From a virus: DNA of 27,721 nt. The stretch lies in IMG/VR virus record IMGVR_UViG_3300043434_001346, positions 1-27,721 of that record. The stretch is one strand, 5' to 3'. Of the stretch, positions 1-6,876 are shown one piece after another. The notes under the pieces were generated by a model that saw only the letters and a list, made by a program, of their open reading frames with translations, had not been told where the DNA came from and did no database searches. Positions within the stretch are counted from its first letter, which is position 1, and each line of letters begins with the position of its first letter. Made by a program: the position numbers and the translations under genes.

Positions 1-1575
1 TCAGATACGTCGTTGCAGACGCTCCCGCTCGGACATGCCGTAGAAGAAGTTCAGGTCATCAAAGCGGAAGCATTCGATCTCGGCGCTGTTTCTGGCCGTG
101 ACCTGCAATTCCTGGTTGGGCAGGTCGAGGCGCGGTAGCAGGTAGTAATCGAGTTCGGCGGCATTGGCGGGATCAAGCCGTACCGCTACCGTGATGTCCG
201 GGTGGTAGCGGCTGGGGTCAAAGCGGATGCGCCAGCGTTGCAGGCCATTGGGAAGTTGCTGGCAGCGCGCGAGCACCAGGCTGATGACCAACTCCTGGTT
301 CAAATGCAGCAGATCGGTTTGCGGGTCACGCCAAATCTCGCCACCCAATTCGGCAATGGTGTGCTGGGTGCGGTCGACGATTTCGGGATGCAGTTGGCGC
401 AGGCGCCGGTTGATCTCGAGGAATTCCAGGTCCCGCCCTGGACGGAAACCGACCAGTTCATACGCCTTACTCAAACTGCCGAAGCGCTGGATGTAGGTAG
501 CGGCGCTGGGCAGGGCCGGCGCCTCGTTGATGATCAGGCCCGACAGCGTCCCACGCTCCTGGTAGAGCAATCGCAGGTGTTCGAGCAGTTCTTCATCGGA
601 GAAACGACGGCTGCGCTCCGTCAGGATTTCCTGCGCGGTCATAAACGTGTCAAGCGGGACGATGCCCTCGAACGCACCTTGCTTGCGGATCCACATCTGC
701 GGCGGGTTGTCGACGTGCTTTTTCTTGAGCTTGAAGGAGTGGCGGTTGTAGACGTTGTTGCCGATGTACTTCTCGTTGGTCAGCACCTGGCGCACCGTGC
801 TGTAGGTCCAGGGGCGGTCCAGATCGGTGTGGATTGGGATGTCGTTGAGGCGCTGGGCGATTTCAGACAGTGGTAAGTCGTCTTCGACCAGCCATTGGTA
901 GATCTGGTGGACCGTGGCCACTTCCTGCGCCGGCCCCGGCACCAGGATCACCCGGTCGGTTTGCAGGCTTTTGTGCTCGCCGGGTTTCAAGGTGGCTTTG
1001 ATGGTGCCAGTTTGGTCGATCAGCACCCGGCGCAGGCCAAACCCGGCGGGACCACCCTGCCGAAACCCCAGTTCGATCAGGCGGCACTGACCGGCAAACA
1101 CCTTGGCCGAGAGTTCACGGCTGTACTCACCGGCCATGGCGCGCTTGACGCCTTTGACGATGGTTGAAACGGGGGAGCCATCGTTTTCAAACTGCTCGGC
1201 GACGTAGGCGACGCTGATGCCCTTGCGTTTGCAGATGTACTCGTAATAAGCCGATTCGTCCGCATCCTGAAACCGCCCCCACCGACTGACGTCGTAGACC
1301 AGGATCAGGTTGAAATCGGTGTTGCCGGATTCGACATCGGCGATCAGCCGTTGTAGGGAGGCGCGACCACCGATCGACAGACCACTCTTGCCATCGTCGG
1401 CATAGGTGCGGACGATTTCTATCCCTCGCTTTTGTGCGTACTCGAGAATCTTGTCGGCCTGATTGAGTGTGGAATACTGCTGGTGTTCGGTGGACATGCG
1501 CACGTACTGGGCGGCGTGGAAGGTTTGGTTTTCATTCAAGGTCATGATCTCTCGGAGCTCTTTTGTTTCGGACAT
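1..1575 (-). CDS. Serine recombinase (resolvase/invertase family), possible prophage integrase
   Basis: The protein of about 524 residues begins with a resolvase-type catalytic domain. The nucleophile is the serine in YVRMSTEHQ (about residue 28), and the arginine-containing motif VYDVSRWGRFQD follows. Next comes a 'Recombinase' DNA-binding domain (about residues 175-290, GPAGFGLRRV and YSTVRQVLTNEKYIGN). Enzymes of this family cut and rejoin two DNA sites through a phosphoserine intermediate. Only four cysteines are present and none form a CxxC pair, so the usual zinc ribbon of large serine integrases is missing. Instead, a segment with LPSAATYIQRFGSLSKA resembles homing-endonuclease-associated repeats. 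I chose the ATG at 1575; a TTG at 1593 and an ATG at 1545 (GAGAG just upstream) are alternatives. The stop codon is at the first base of the window. It lies about 100 nt downstream of the RfaH-like gene on the same strand. Its role as the integrase is inferred from position; no attachment site was seen. Confidence 0.88.
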   Translation of the reverse strand: MSETKELREIMTLNENQTFHAAQYVRMSTEHQQYSTLNQADKILEYAQKRGIEIVRTYADDGKSGLSIGGRASLQRLIADVESGNTDFNLILVYDVSRWGRFQDADESAYYEYICKRKGISVAYVAEQFENDGSPVSTIVKGVKRAMAGEYSRELSAKVFAGQCRLIELGFRQGGPAGFGLRRVLIDQTGTIKATLKPGEHKSLQTDRVILVPGPAQEVATVHQIYQWLVEDDLPLSEIAQRLNDIPIHTDLDRPWTYSTVRQVLTNEKYIGNNVYNRHSFKLKKKHVDNPPQMWIRKQGAFEGIVPLDTFMTAQEILTERSRRFSDEELLEHLRLLYQERGTLSGLIINEAPALPSAATYIQRFGSLSKAYELVGFRPGRDLEFLEINRRLRQLHPEIVDRTQHTIAELGGEIWRDPQTDLLHLNQELVISLVLARCQQLPNGLQRWRIRFDPSRYHPDITVAVRLDPANAAELDYYLLPRLDLPNQELQVTARNSAEIECFRFDDLNFFYGMSERERLQRRI

Positions 1576-1675
1576 GTTTGCTTCGAAGGCCAAGCCGTAT
1601 CAAGGTCATGTGGCGCGGATCGTCGACATAAAGTGAGGCTGACGGACGGGGTGGAGAATTACGTAGCTTCATGGC

Positions 1676-2581
1676 TCACCCCACCTTGCGCAGACTGGCT
1701 GCGTCGATCGTCATGGCCACAGGTTTGCTCAAGAGATCGAGCAGCACCATGGCGCGGCCTTCAGCGTCATTCATCTGGTAGATCGCCTCCAGACCGGCAA
1801 AGGCCCCTTCGGTGATGCGCACGCTGTCGCCATGGGCGAACAGGGTGATTGGGTCGGCTTGCTGTGTGGCCTCGCGCTCGCGCAGGGTGGCGATCAGGGC
1901 GTCATCGACCCGCGCGGGCCGGCTACCGAAGCACACCAACTCGCTCACGCCGACGGTGGAGCGGATCGGGCTCCAGCTCTGGCCATTGCCTGATGTATCG
2001 AGGCGCACGAACAGGTAGCGCGCGAACATCGGCTCCTGCACGACGGTGGATTTGCGACGAACGAGTTTTTCGGTGGCAAACAAGGGGAGATAGGATTCGA
2101 AGCCTTGGCGTGCCAGGTTGGCGAGCGCAACCGCTTCCTGCCGAGGTTTGCTGCGCACGAGGAACCAGACCATCGTGCTGGGCGAGGGGTGACTGGTGGG
2201 TTTTAGCGGCGTTACAGGAACTGAATCGGTTTCTGCCAGCATGGGCTGCGGCACCAGCTTGGGTGAAATCGAAGGCGGTGGTGACTTGGGTTTCGGAGCC
2301 GGCGCCGGAGCAGGCAATTCATCCTCTGGTGGCGGGGAACGCAACAGTTGCGCCATGGCGCGAATCAGCGGCAGCGGTCTTGCCGTGGCCAGCACCTGCT
2401 CGACCAGTGCCAGCATTTCACTGCGCTCGTACGCCTGGATGTCATCGAGCTGGTAGCCGACCTGCAGGCCGGCCTGGGTGATGGCCAGACCCTCGTTGGC
2501 ATCGCGCAGTTTGTAAAGCGCCTGCACGGGCAGGCCGAGACGCTCGGCGGCTTGTGGCGAGGTCAGCAGGCGCGGGGCCAT
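1676..2581 (-). CDS. RfaH/NusG-family transcription elongation factor with N-terminal HTH extension
   Basis: Residues from about 137 to the end (301) match RfaH closely. The NGN domain begins MVWFLVRSKPRQEA and continues through EPMFARYLFVRLD. The KOW region GDSVRITEGAFAGLEAIY is close to the E. coli RfaH segment GDKVIITEGAFEGFQAIF. This family binds RNA polymerase and suppresses pausing and termination. Before the NGN are about 136 extra residues. Residues about 6-52 look like a MerR/excisionase-type helix-turn-helix (TSPQAAERLGLPVQALYKL, then GYQLDDIQAYERS). A helical stretch and a Pro/Ala-rich linker (about 82-135) follow. I start it at ATG 2581, which has no clear ribosome binding site. 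An internal ATG at 2173 would give a normal 165-residue RfaH-sized protein, also without a clear site, so two forms are conceivable. The extension is in one open frame with the NGN. It sits behind the late-operon terminator and just before the recombinase. Family assignment is strong; the target operon is unknown. Confidence 0.87.
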   Translation of the reverse strand: MAPRLLTSPQAAERLGLPVQALYKLRDANEGLAITQAGLQVGYQLDDIQAYERSEMLALVEQVLATARPLPLIRAMAQLLRSPPPEDELPAPAPAPKPKSPPPSISPKLVPQPMLAETDSVPVTPLKPTSHPSPSTMVWFLVRSKPRQEAVALANLARQGFESYLPLFATEKLVRRKSTVVQEPMFARYLFVRLDTSGNGQSWSPIRSTVGVSELVCFGSRPARVDDALIATLREREATQQADPITLFAHGDSVRITEGAFAGLEAIYQMNDAEGRAMVLLDLLSKPVAMTIDAASLRKVG

Positions 2582-2595
2582 GGGGCGTGGGGCAA

Positions 2596-2645
2596 GGTGA
2601 ACATGCCTCCATGAAGGCGCTGTTCGCGAACAAAGCCAAGGCCAT
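2596..2645 (-). promoter_or_regulatory. Promoter-like leader element, weak fourth copy, upstream of the RfaH-like gene
   Basis: On the minus strand TTGGCT (2639-2634) is followed by exactly 17 nt and CTTCAT (2616-2611). AGCGC directly precedes the second hexamer and GGAGGCAT follows it. The three plus-strand elements at 24198, 25858 and 26215 share the same order and spacing, about 15 of 20 bases in the 3' block, and the CCTTGGCTTTG core of the second copy. The predicted -10 hexamer is a poor sigma-70 match. The distance to the ATG at 2581 is 29 nt. Seen in sequence; the promoter function is inferred. Confidence 0.4.
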
Positions 2646-2683
2646 CTGGCGGGTGTTGTGCAGATTTCTGACGCACAAACGAC

Positions 2684-2738
2684 AAAAGACCCCGCCTTCA
2701 CCAGCCACCCAAGAGGGAAGCCAATGAAGACGGGGTCT
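2684..2738 (-). terminator. Rho-independent terminator closing the lysis/tail operon
   Basis: Read on the minus strand, AGACCCCGTCTTCA (2738-2725) pairs with TGAAGGCGGGGTCT (2700-2687). All 14 positions pair in RNA, counting one U-G wobble. The loop is 24 nt and TTTT falls at 2687-2684. On the plus strand the wobble becomes a C-A mismatch, so the signal favours leftward transcription. It lies 42 nt after the holin stop and before the leader of the RfaH-like gene. Confidence 0.8.
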
Positions 2739-2780
2739 ATGGTTTACTGCTGTTGCGTTTGCTGCAGCCGCTGGCGTAGC

Positions 2781-3209
2781 CTACCTGGGCACACCGCGCC
2801 ATTTGTCGAAACTACGCGCGCCGGTGTAGCCGAGGTAGCCGGCACCGAAGAGCCACCACAGGCTTTCCGGCACGGCATTGAGCAGCTTGGACAGGTTTTC
2901 AGCGGCCTGAAACACCTCGGCGGGCCACCAGATGCCGATGATGCTGCCGATCACCGACAGCAGGATCACGCCGTAGATCACATACAGAAATGTCGGGCGG
3001 GCGCGACTGGTCCACGGGTCGGCTGAATTGGCTTCGGCCAGAATGGCCGAGAGGCTGACCTGCATTTCCTGCAGGGCCTGCTGACCTTCAGCTTGAAACA
3101 AGGCGAGTTTGGCCTGCTCGCGCTGGGCTGGATCGGGAATCAGGCGGTCGATCAGTTTCGCACTGGCTTCGAAGAGGCCCGGGACGAGTGTGGTCAGAAT
3201 CGGTGTCAT
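2781..3209 (-). CDS. Holin-like membrane protein (3TM holin family, GTA-type)
   Basis: This 142-residue protein has an amphipathic N-terminal half rich in Gln, Glu and Ala (about 25-62). A basic junction, DPWTSRARPTFLY, leads into a strong transmembrane segment (about 73-95), and a second shorter hydrophobic segment lies at about 115-132. The layout and the TSRARPTF motif match the 'holin of 3TMs' family found in phages and gene-transfer agents. These proteins permeabilise the inner membrane at the end of the lytic cycle. Its ATG overlaps the stop of the upstream DUF6127 gene by 4 nt (ATGA), so the two are translationally coupled. The lysis role is inferred from family and position. No endolysin or spanin is recognisable beside it. 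Confidence 0.75.
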   Translation of the reverse strand: MTPILTTLVPGLFEASAKLIDRLIPDPAQREQAKLALFQAEGQQALQEMQVSLSAILAEANSADPWTSRARPTFLYVIYGVILLSVIGSIIGIWWPAEVFQAAENLSKLLNAVPESLWWLFGAGYLGYTGARSFDKWRGVPR

Positions 3210-3517
3210 TGGCCACCTCCCATCAGTTTGAACTTGATGGCCGCGCCGAGCACGATCACTGTCAGTAGTCCCGTGGTGATCACCTTGACCATGGTTTGCC
3301 AGGCTGTGTGGCGTGCTTCTCGCCAGGCTTCGAGCAGATCACGCAGCTCGCGGATGTCACGTGCCGCATGGCCGTTTTCCAGACCGAGGTGAGCAAGGCA
3401 ACGCTCGGCCCCGCGCTCCGCCGCACGGGTGAGCAAATCATCCAGATCCTCGGCGCGCAGGCTCAGCACGGGTTCGGCCGGTAGTTCAGGGGGAAGGGAT
3501 TGCAGTTCATCAGACAT
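3206..3517 (-). CDS. DUF6127-like small membrane protein
   Basis: The predicted 103-residue protein has an acidic N-terminus, then a helical region ending in DIRELRDLLEAWREARHTAW. One transmembrane segment follows (about 77-95), with a short KFKLMGGGQ tail. The ELR-LL-AWR-A pattern followed by a single membrane helix is what I recall for DUF6127 proteins, which sit beside phage holins. I chose the ATG at 3517 because AGGAG lies just upstream; a longer reading from 3574 would run through the hairpin at 3543-3567. It is the first gene of a two-gene cassette with the holin. It may modulate the holin or be a second membrane lysis protein, but no function is proven for the family. Confidence 0.7.
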   Translation of the reverse strand: MSDELQSLPPELPAEPVLSLRAEDLDDLLTRAAERGAERCLAHLGLENGHAARDIRELRDLLEAWREARHTAWQTMVKVITTGLLTVIVLGAAIKFKLMGGGQ

Positions 3518-3530
3518 GGGGGACTCCTCA

Positions 3531-3567
3531 ACAAACACAAATGCCCGCGCTGGCATGCCAGGCGGGC
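3531..3567 (-). terminator. Hairpin between the tail-hub gene and the lysis cassette
   Basis: On the minus strand GCCCGC-CTGG and CCAG-GCGGGC form an 11-bp stem with one bulged base and a very small loop (3567-3543). The T-rich run ATTTGTGTTTG follows. It could terminate or attenuate tail transcripts before the lysis genes. The T-run is interrupted, so termination is probably partial. Confidence 0.5.
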
Positions 3568-3610
3568 GCAACAAGAAGGGTTTCGACAGATGATGGGGAA
3601 TCAGCGTGGT

Positions 3611-5911
3611 TCAGGCGCCAACGGCGAGATCAGCGGTATGCACTGCCGGGTGCTCGGCCACGCAGGTGATTTCCACCTGCTCGCCACGCGGCCGCACGGC
3701 GATCACCCGGGCCAGCAGGCTCCATTGCTCAGCCATCCCAAAAGCGAAATGGGTGCGCTCGGCCGACAGGCCGGTTTCGACAGGGATGTCGGGCAGGTCT
3801 ACAAATACCACCTGCTGTGCATCACTGCTCGGCAGCACCGCATGCGGGCCACTGACCCCGCCGTCCCGGCGACGCAGGACCATTACGTGCGGTATGTGCT
3901 GCTGACCATCCGTGAAATGGACCGGTTCTGAGAGGGAGGCGGTTTGGGTATCGGCATCCCAAGCGACGATTTCACCGCCCACGCCCCAACTGGGCATGTC
4001 ATGGGCAATGGCGATCAGGTCGCCGTAGGTGGGGATCAGCCCTTCCAGCTCGGTGCACAAGGTGATGATGCGACGGCGGTAGCGGTTGGCCGCCGCCAGA
4101 TACAGTCCCTCGCGCACCGCATGGGCTTCGGTGGTGCAACCAAAGAGCCGCAGCTTGGCCGGGTTGGTGCTGCTGGAGCCCGGCAGGCTCACCGTCACTT
4201 CGTCTGGTTTCCAGGTGCGGCTGCTGAAGAATTCCACCGTCACCGCGTCGGCGGTTTCCTCGCCCGGCATCACATATTGGATCTTCAGACTGTATTTGAC
4301 GATGTTGCGGGGGCTGAACAGCGCCACGGGCAAGAGCCGTGCCTCATCCCGCACGAGACGCACAATGCCGCCTTGCAGAAAGGGCACCGCCCGACCGCAG
4401 CGGGCCACACGGGTCAGGGCTTCCCAGACCGTGACCTGCTGGTCGAACACGCCGTCGAACTGGTCAGCCCGGCCAGACCAGACCTGATCGAGTTGCGCCA
4501 ATGCGACCAGGTCCATCCGCGCGTCCGGCAACTTGGCGCCATAGGTCGCGCGCAGGATGTCGGCGAAAACCCAGGCGATCGAGCGCGTGGGCGTAGCAGC
4601 AGACCAACCAGAGTCAGCCGACCAGACCGGCAGCTTGCGCGTGACGATGCAGTTTATGAGACGACTGGAGCGCTGCGACAGGTTGTCGGTGGCGCGCATG
4701 CGGATGGCGAGCAGCGTGATGTTGTCAGGGAAAGTGACGCCGCCAGCCAGATAGCCCCGGGCCTCACCCCATCGCACTTCGTGACCGGCGCGCGAATTCG
4801 TGTCCTTGCTGTCCATCCGCGTGGCGCGTACTTCGTAGCGCCCGACAGCAACTGAGTATTTGTAGGACAGGCGCTGCGGCGTGGTCGTAGCAGCTGTCAG
4901 GCTCTCACTGCCCAGCGTGAACCAGGCACCCACTGGATCGCCTGCGGCATCGATGGCCCGGGCTTCCACCTTCCAGTTGGCACTTCGGCTGTCGAATCCT
5001 CCGGCATCATTCGCGAAGTAGAGCCCACGCGGCAGCAGGACATCGATGCCGATGTGCGTGACCTCACTGTCCGCCGGATTGATAGCAAAGCCCCCGGTCC
5101 AGGTGCCAGCCAACAGCTCCTGCCCGGCGACCTCGGGCGCGGTCACCACATCCGGATTGAAGAGCGTGACCGCGCTGCCCGGTGGCACGATCTGGTAGGT
5201 CACTTCCTCGAACGAGGCCATGGGCGTGTCCTCGATGCGAATCTGCTCGATGTCGTACTCACCCAGGCCGATGCAGTGCAGTTGGTGCAGGTACTGCTCA
5301 TTGGACTGGTATTCGCCATACGGCGTGGCAGCCAAATCCGGATAGACCAGATGGCGACCGTAGATGACCGGTATGGGTTGGGCCAACCGCGCATAGTTGC
5401 CCTGGCCTTGCAGGCTGTAGGTGGGCGACGGCTGCGCCAGACTCCCGCCCGAGCCGGCAAAGGACGGCATGTTGGGCGTGGGCAGCGGCACCAGTGCACT
5501 GACCAGAGCAGAGCCCGCCGTCATGATGATGGCCGAACCAACGGCTGTGGCCAGGTTGCCGCTAAAGCCCAGGCTCGCTCCCAAGGGACCACCATAGACC
5601 GTGGCGACCACCATTACCGCGATCATCAGAACGGTGCGCAACGGGTTCTTGCCACCGCCCCCACCACTGCCCCCGCCCTGCGGCAGGGTGATGAAGAGCA
5701 CCACGCCATCGATGGGCGTGACTGCCCAATCGGCACGCAGCACAGGGGCGCCGTTCTTGATGCAGACGGTGGGCTGATCGAATTCGGCAATGCCCTGGGC
5801 ACCGAGCCACTGGCGGATGGTCTGACTTGGGTGGGCCACCATCACTTCGCGGTGACTGGGCTGGAAGGGGTTGCGCAGCAGGACAACGGAACTTTGCTCG
5901 GCGTGAATCAC
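3611..5911 (-). CDS. TipJ/J-type tail hub and host-specificity protein
   Basis: This 766-residue protein starts with a small domain (MIHAEQSSVVLLRNPFQPSH) typical of TipJ-family host-specificity factors. A Gly-rich linker (about 79-87) and two hydrophobic segments (about 93-110 and 121-141) follow. The long body contains PIPVIYGRHLVYPDLAATP and the hub segment QLHCIGLGEYDIEQIRIEDT, as in lambda gpJ-like baseplate hubs. Such proteins close the tail tip and contact the cell surface. The start is GTG at 5911, with GGAG about 7 nt upstream, and it overlaps the stop of the NlpC/P60 gene (GTGA). It is the last large tail gene, just before the lysis cassette. Compared with lambda, the I-like and J-like parts seem fused and the long C-terminal fibre extensions are absent. 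Receptor binding may rest with the separate fibres at 6877-10233. Confidence 0.85.
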   Translation of the reverse strand: MIHAEQSSVVLLRNPFQPSHREVMVAHPSQTIRQWLGAQGIAEFDQPTVCIKNGAPVLRADWAVTPIDGVVLFITLPQGGGSGGGGGKNPLRTVLMIAVMVVATVYGGPLGASLGFSGNLATAVGSAIIMTAGSALVSALVPLPTPNMPSFAGSGGSLAQPSPTYSLQGQGNYARLAQPIPVIYGRHLVYPDLAATPYGEYQSNEQYLHQLHCIGLGEYDIEQIRIEDTPMASFEEVTYQIVPPGSAVTLFNPDVVTAPEVAGQELLAGTWTGGFAINPADSEVTHIGIDVLLPRGLYFANDAGGFDSRSANWKVEARAIDAAGDPVGAWFTLGSESLTAATTTPQRLSYKYSVAVGRYEVRATRMDSKDTNSRAGHEVRWGEARGYLAGGVTFPDNITLLAIRMRATDNLSQRSSRLINCIVTRKLPVWSADSGWSAATPTRSIAWVFADILRATYGAKLPDARMDLVALAQLDQVWSGRADQFDGVFDQQVTVWEALTRVARCGRAVPFLQGGIVRLVRDEARLLPVALFSPRNIVKYSLKIQYVMPGEETADAVTVEFFSSRTWKPDEVTVSLPGSSSTNPAKLRLFGCTTEAHAVREGLYLAAANRYRRRIITLCTELEGLIPTYGDLIAIAHDMPSWGVGGEIVAWDADTQTASLSEPVHFTDGQQHIPHVMVLRRRDGGVSGPHAVLPSSDAQQVVFVDLPDIPVETGLSAERTHFAFGMAEQWSLLARVIAVRPRGEQVEITCVAEHPAVHTADLAVGA

Positions 5912-6324
5912 TTGCTCTCCACAAATCGGTAATAGCCCTCCACCCGCCAGCCGTGCAGCAGGAGTTCGGGGAGCTTCTGGAACACGACACCGGCGTCCTT
6001 GACCGCGTGGAGCACGCCACCGCCATCGACCGCCAGCCACACGCCGACATGCACCGGGTGGCGGGATTGGCGCAGCAGCACGGCATCGCCTTCCGCGGGT
6101 TGCGCCACGGCCATCCAGCGTTGTCGCTCGGGGTGGTCGCGGAAGGTGGTCATCACGGTACGCAGGTCGTTGGCATTGACCGGGATTTCGGGCAGGTCTC
6201 GGCCGAAGTGCTCGCGCTGAATGGCGAGGAACAGGCCCCAGCAATCGAACGCATCCGGGCCACGTGCACCGGCGTGCCAGGGCCGACCGATGAGCTCGGT
6301 CGCCCAATGGGGTGTCGGGCTCAT
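5908..6324 (-). CDS. NlpC/P60 (C40) peptidase, tail-tip associated
   Basis: At 138 residues this is a compact single-domain peptidase. The catalytic cysteine is Cys28 in AFDCWGLF. The histidine is His92 in HPVHVGVWL, and His106 in GGGVLHAVKD may be the third polar residue. C40 enzymes cleave peptide cross-links in peptidoglycan. In phages this gene sits beside the tail-tip hub and helps tail assembly or DNA entry through the cell wall, equivalent to lambda K. It overlaps DUF1833 upstream and TipJ downstream by 4 nt each, so the three genes are translationally coupled. It could in principle serve lysis as well, but its position argues for a virion role. Confidence 0.87.
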   Translation of the reverse strand: MSPTPHWATELIGRPWHAGARGPDAFDCWGLFLAIQREHFGRDLPEIPVNANDLRTVMTTFRDHPERQRWMAVAQPAEGDAVLLRQSRHPVHVGVWLAVDGGGVLHAVKDAGVVFQKLPELLLHGWRVEGYYRFVESK

Positions 6325-6863
6325 CGGGCCAAGCCCGGGAAGGTTTTGGCGGTGTAGCTGATGCCGGGGAAGGCCTTGTTGCCGACGTCCAGCATGCGAG
6401 CCCGACCTGTCACCCGAAAGATGTCCGCCTCCACTTCCGTGAGCACCAGGTGGATGGGCGGATCCATCTGTGGCCCTTCCAGATCATTGGACAGGTACGG
6501 CCGGTAGGTCACCTCGATCACCGACTGCGACTCGGCGGCTGCGTCCAGGTGGCGCACAATCTCGCGCGAGACGTTGTCCAAGGTGACGGTGATTTCTGGC
6601 ACGGGCATGGTGTCCACTGGTGGCAAATCCAGCTCAAAGCCCATGGCCACGAATTGCACGCGCTCGCCGGCTTGCAGCGGGGCTTGCGATTCCAGCCGTG
6701 CCCACAAATCGCCCGTGTCGCGCACCACGCGGATGGCAACCAGCTGCCCTGTCTCATCGACAAAGGCGGGGTGGCGCAACTCCAGGGTGTGCAGGATGAT
6801 CTGCTCCGACGGGGCGCTGGCGTAGGCCTCTTTGATGGCCTCAGATAAAGCAGCGTTCGGCAT
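6321..6863 (-). CDS. DUF1833 tail-tip protein (gpL-like position)
   Basis: The 180-residue protein has the DUF1833 pattern. Near the N-terminus is ILHTLELRHPAF, then GERVQFVAMGFELDLP. The middle contains ITVTLDNVSREIV, and IEVTYRPYLSND is followed by LTEVEADIFRVTGRA. DUF1833 proteins occupy the place of lambda L between distal tail genes and the NlpC/P60 gene and are thought to be structural parts of the tail tip. Its stop overlaps the NlpC/P60 start by 4 nt. It begins 13 nt after the second RCC1 fibre. No catalytic residues are evident, and the exact location in the virion is inferred from gene order. Confidence 0.8.
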   Translation of the reverse strand: MPNAALSEAIKEAYASAPSEQIILHTLELRHPAFVDETGQLVAIRVVRDTGDLWARLESQAPLQAGERVQFVAMGFELDLPPVDTMPVPEITVTLDNVSREIVRHLDAAAESQSVIEVTYRPYLSNDLEGPQMDPPIHLVLTEVEADIFRVTGRARMLDVGNKAFPGISYTAKTFPGLAR

Positions 6864-6876
6864 CAGAGATCACCGC

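Noticed and set aside
1576-1593. CTTGGCCTTCG near the recombinase start as a fifth copy of the element
   Set aside because: The spacer and second hexamer do not fit.
4074-4087. Sequence close to the RfaH ops element (GGCGGTAGCGGT)
   Set aside because: It is on the plus strand inside the tail-hub gene, opposite to local transcription, and differs from the E. coli ops at its end. No ops-like site was found upstream of an operon in the right direction.
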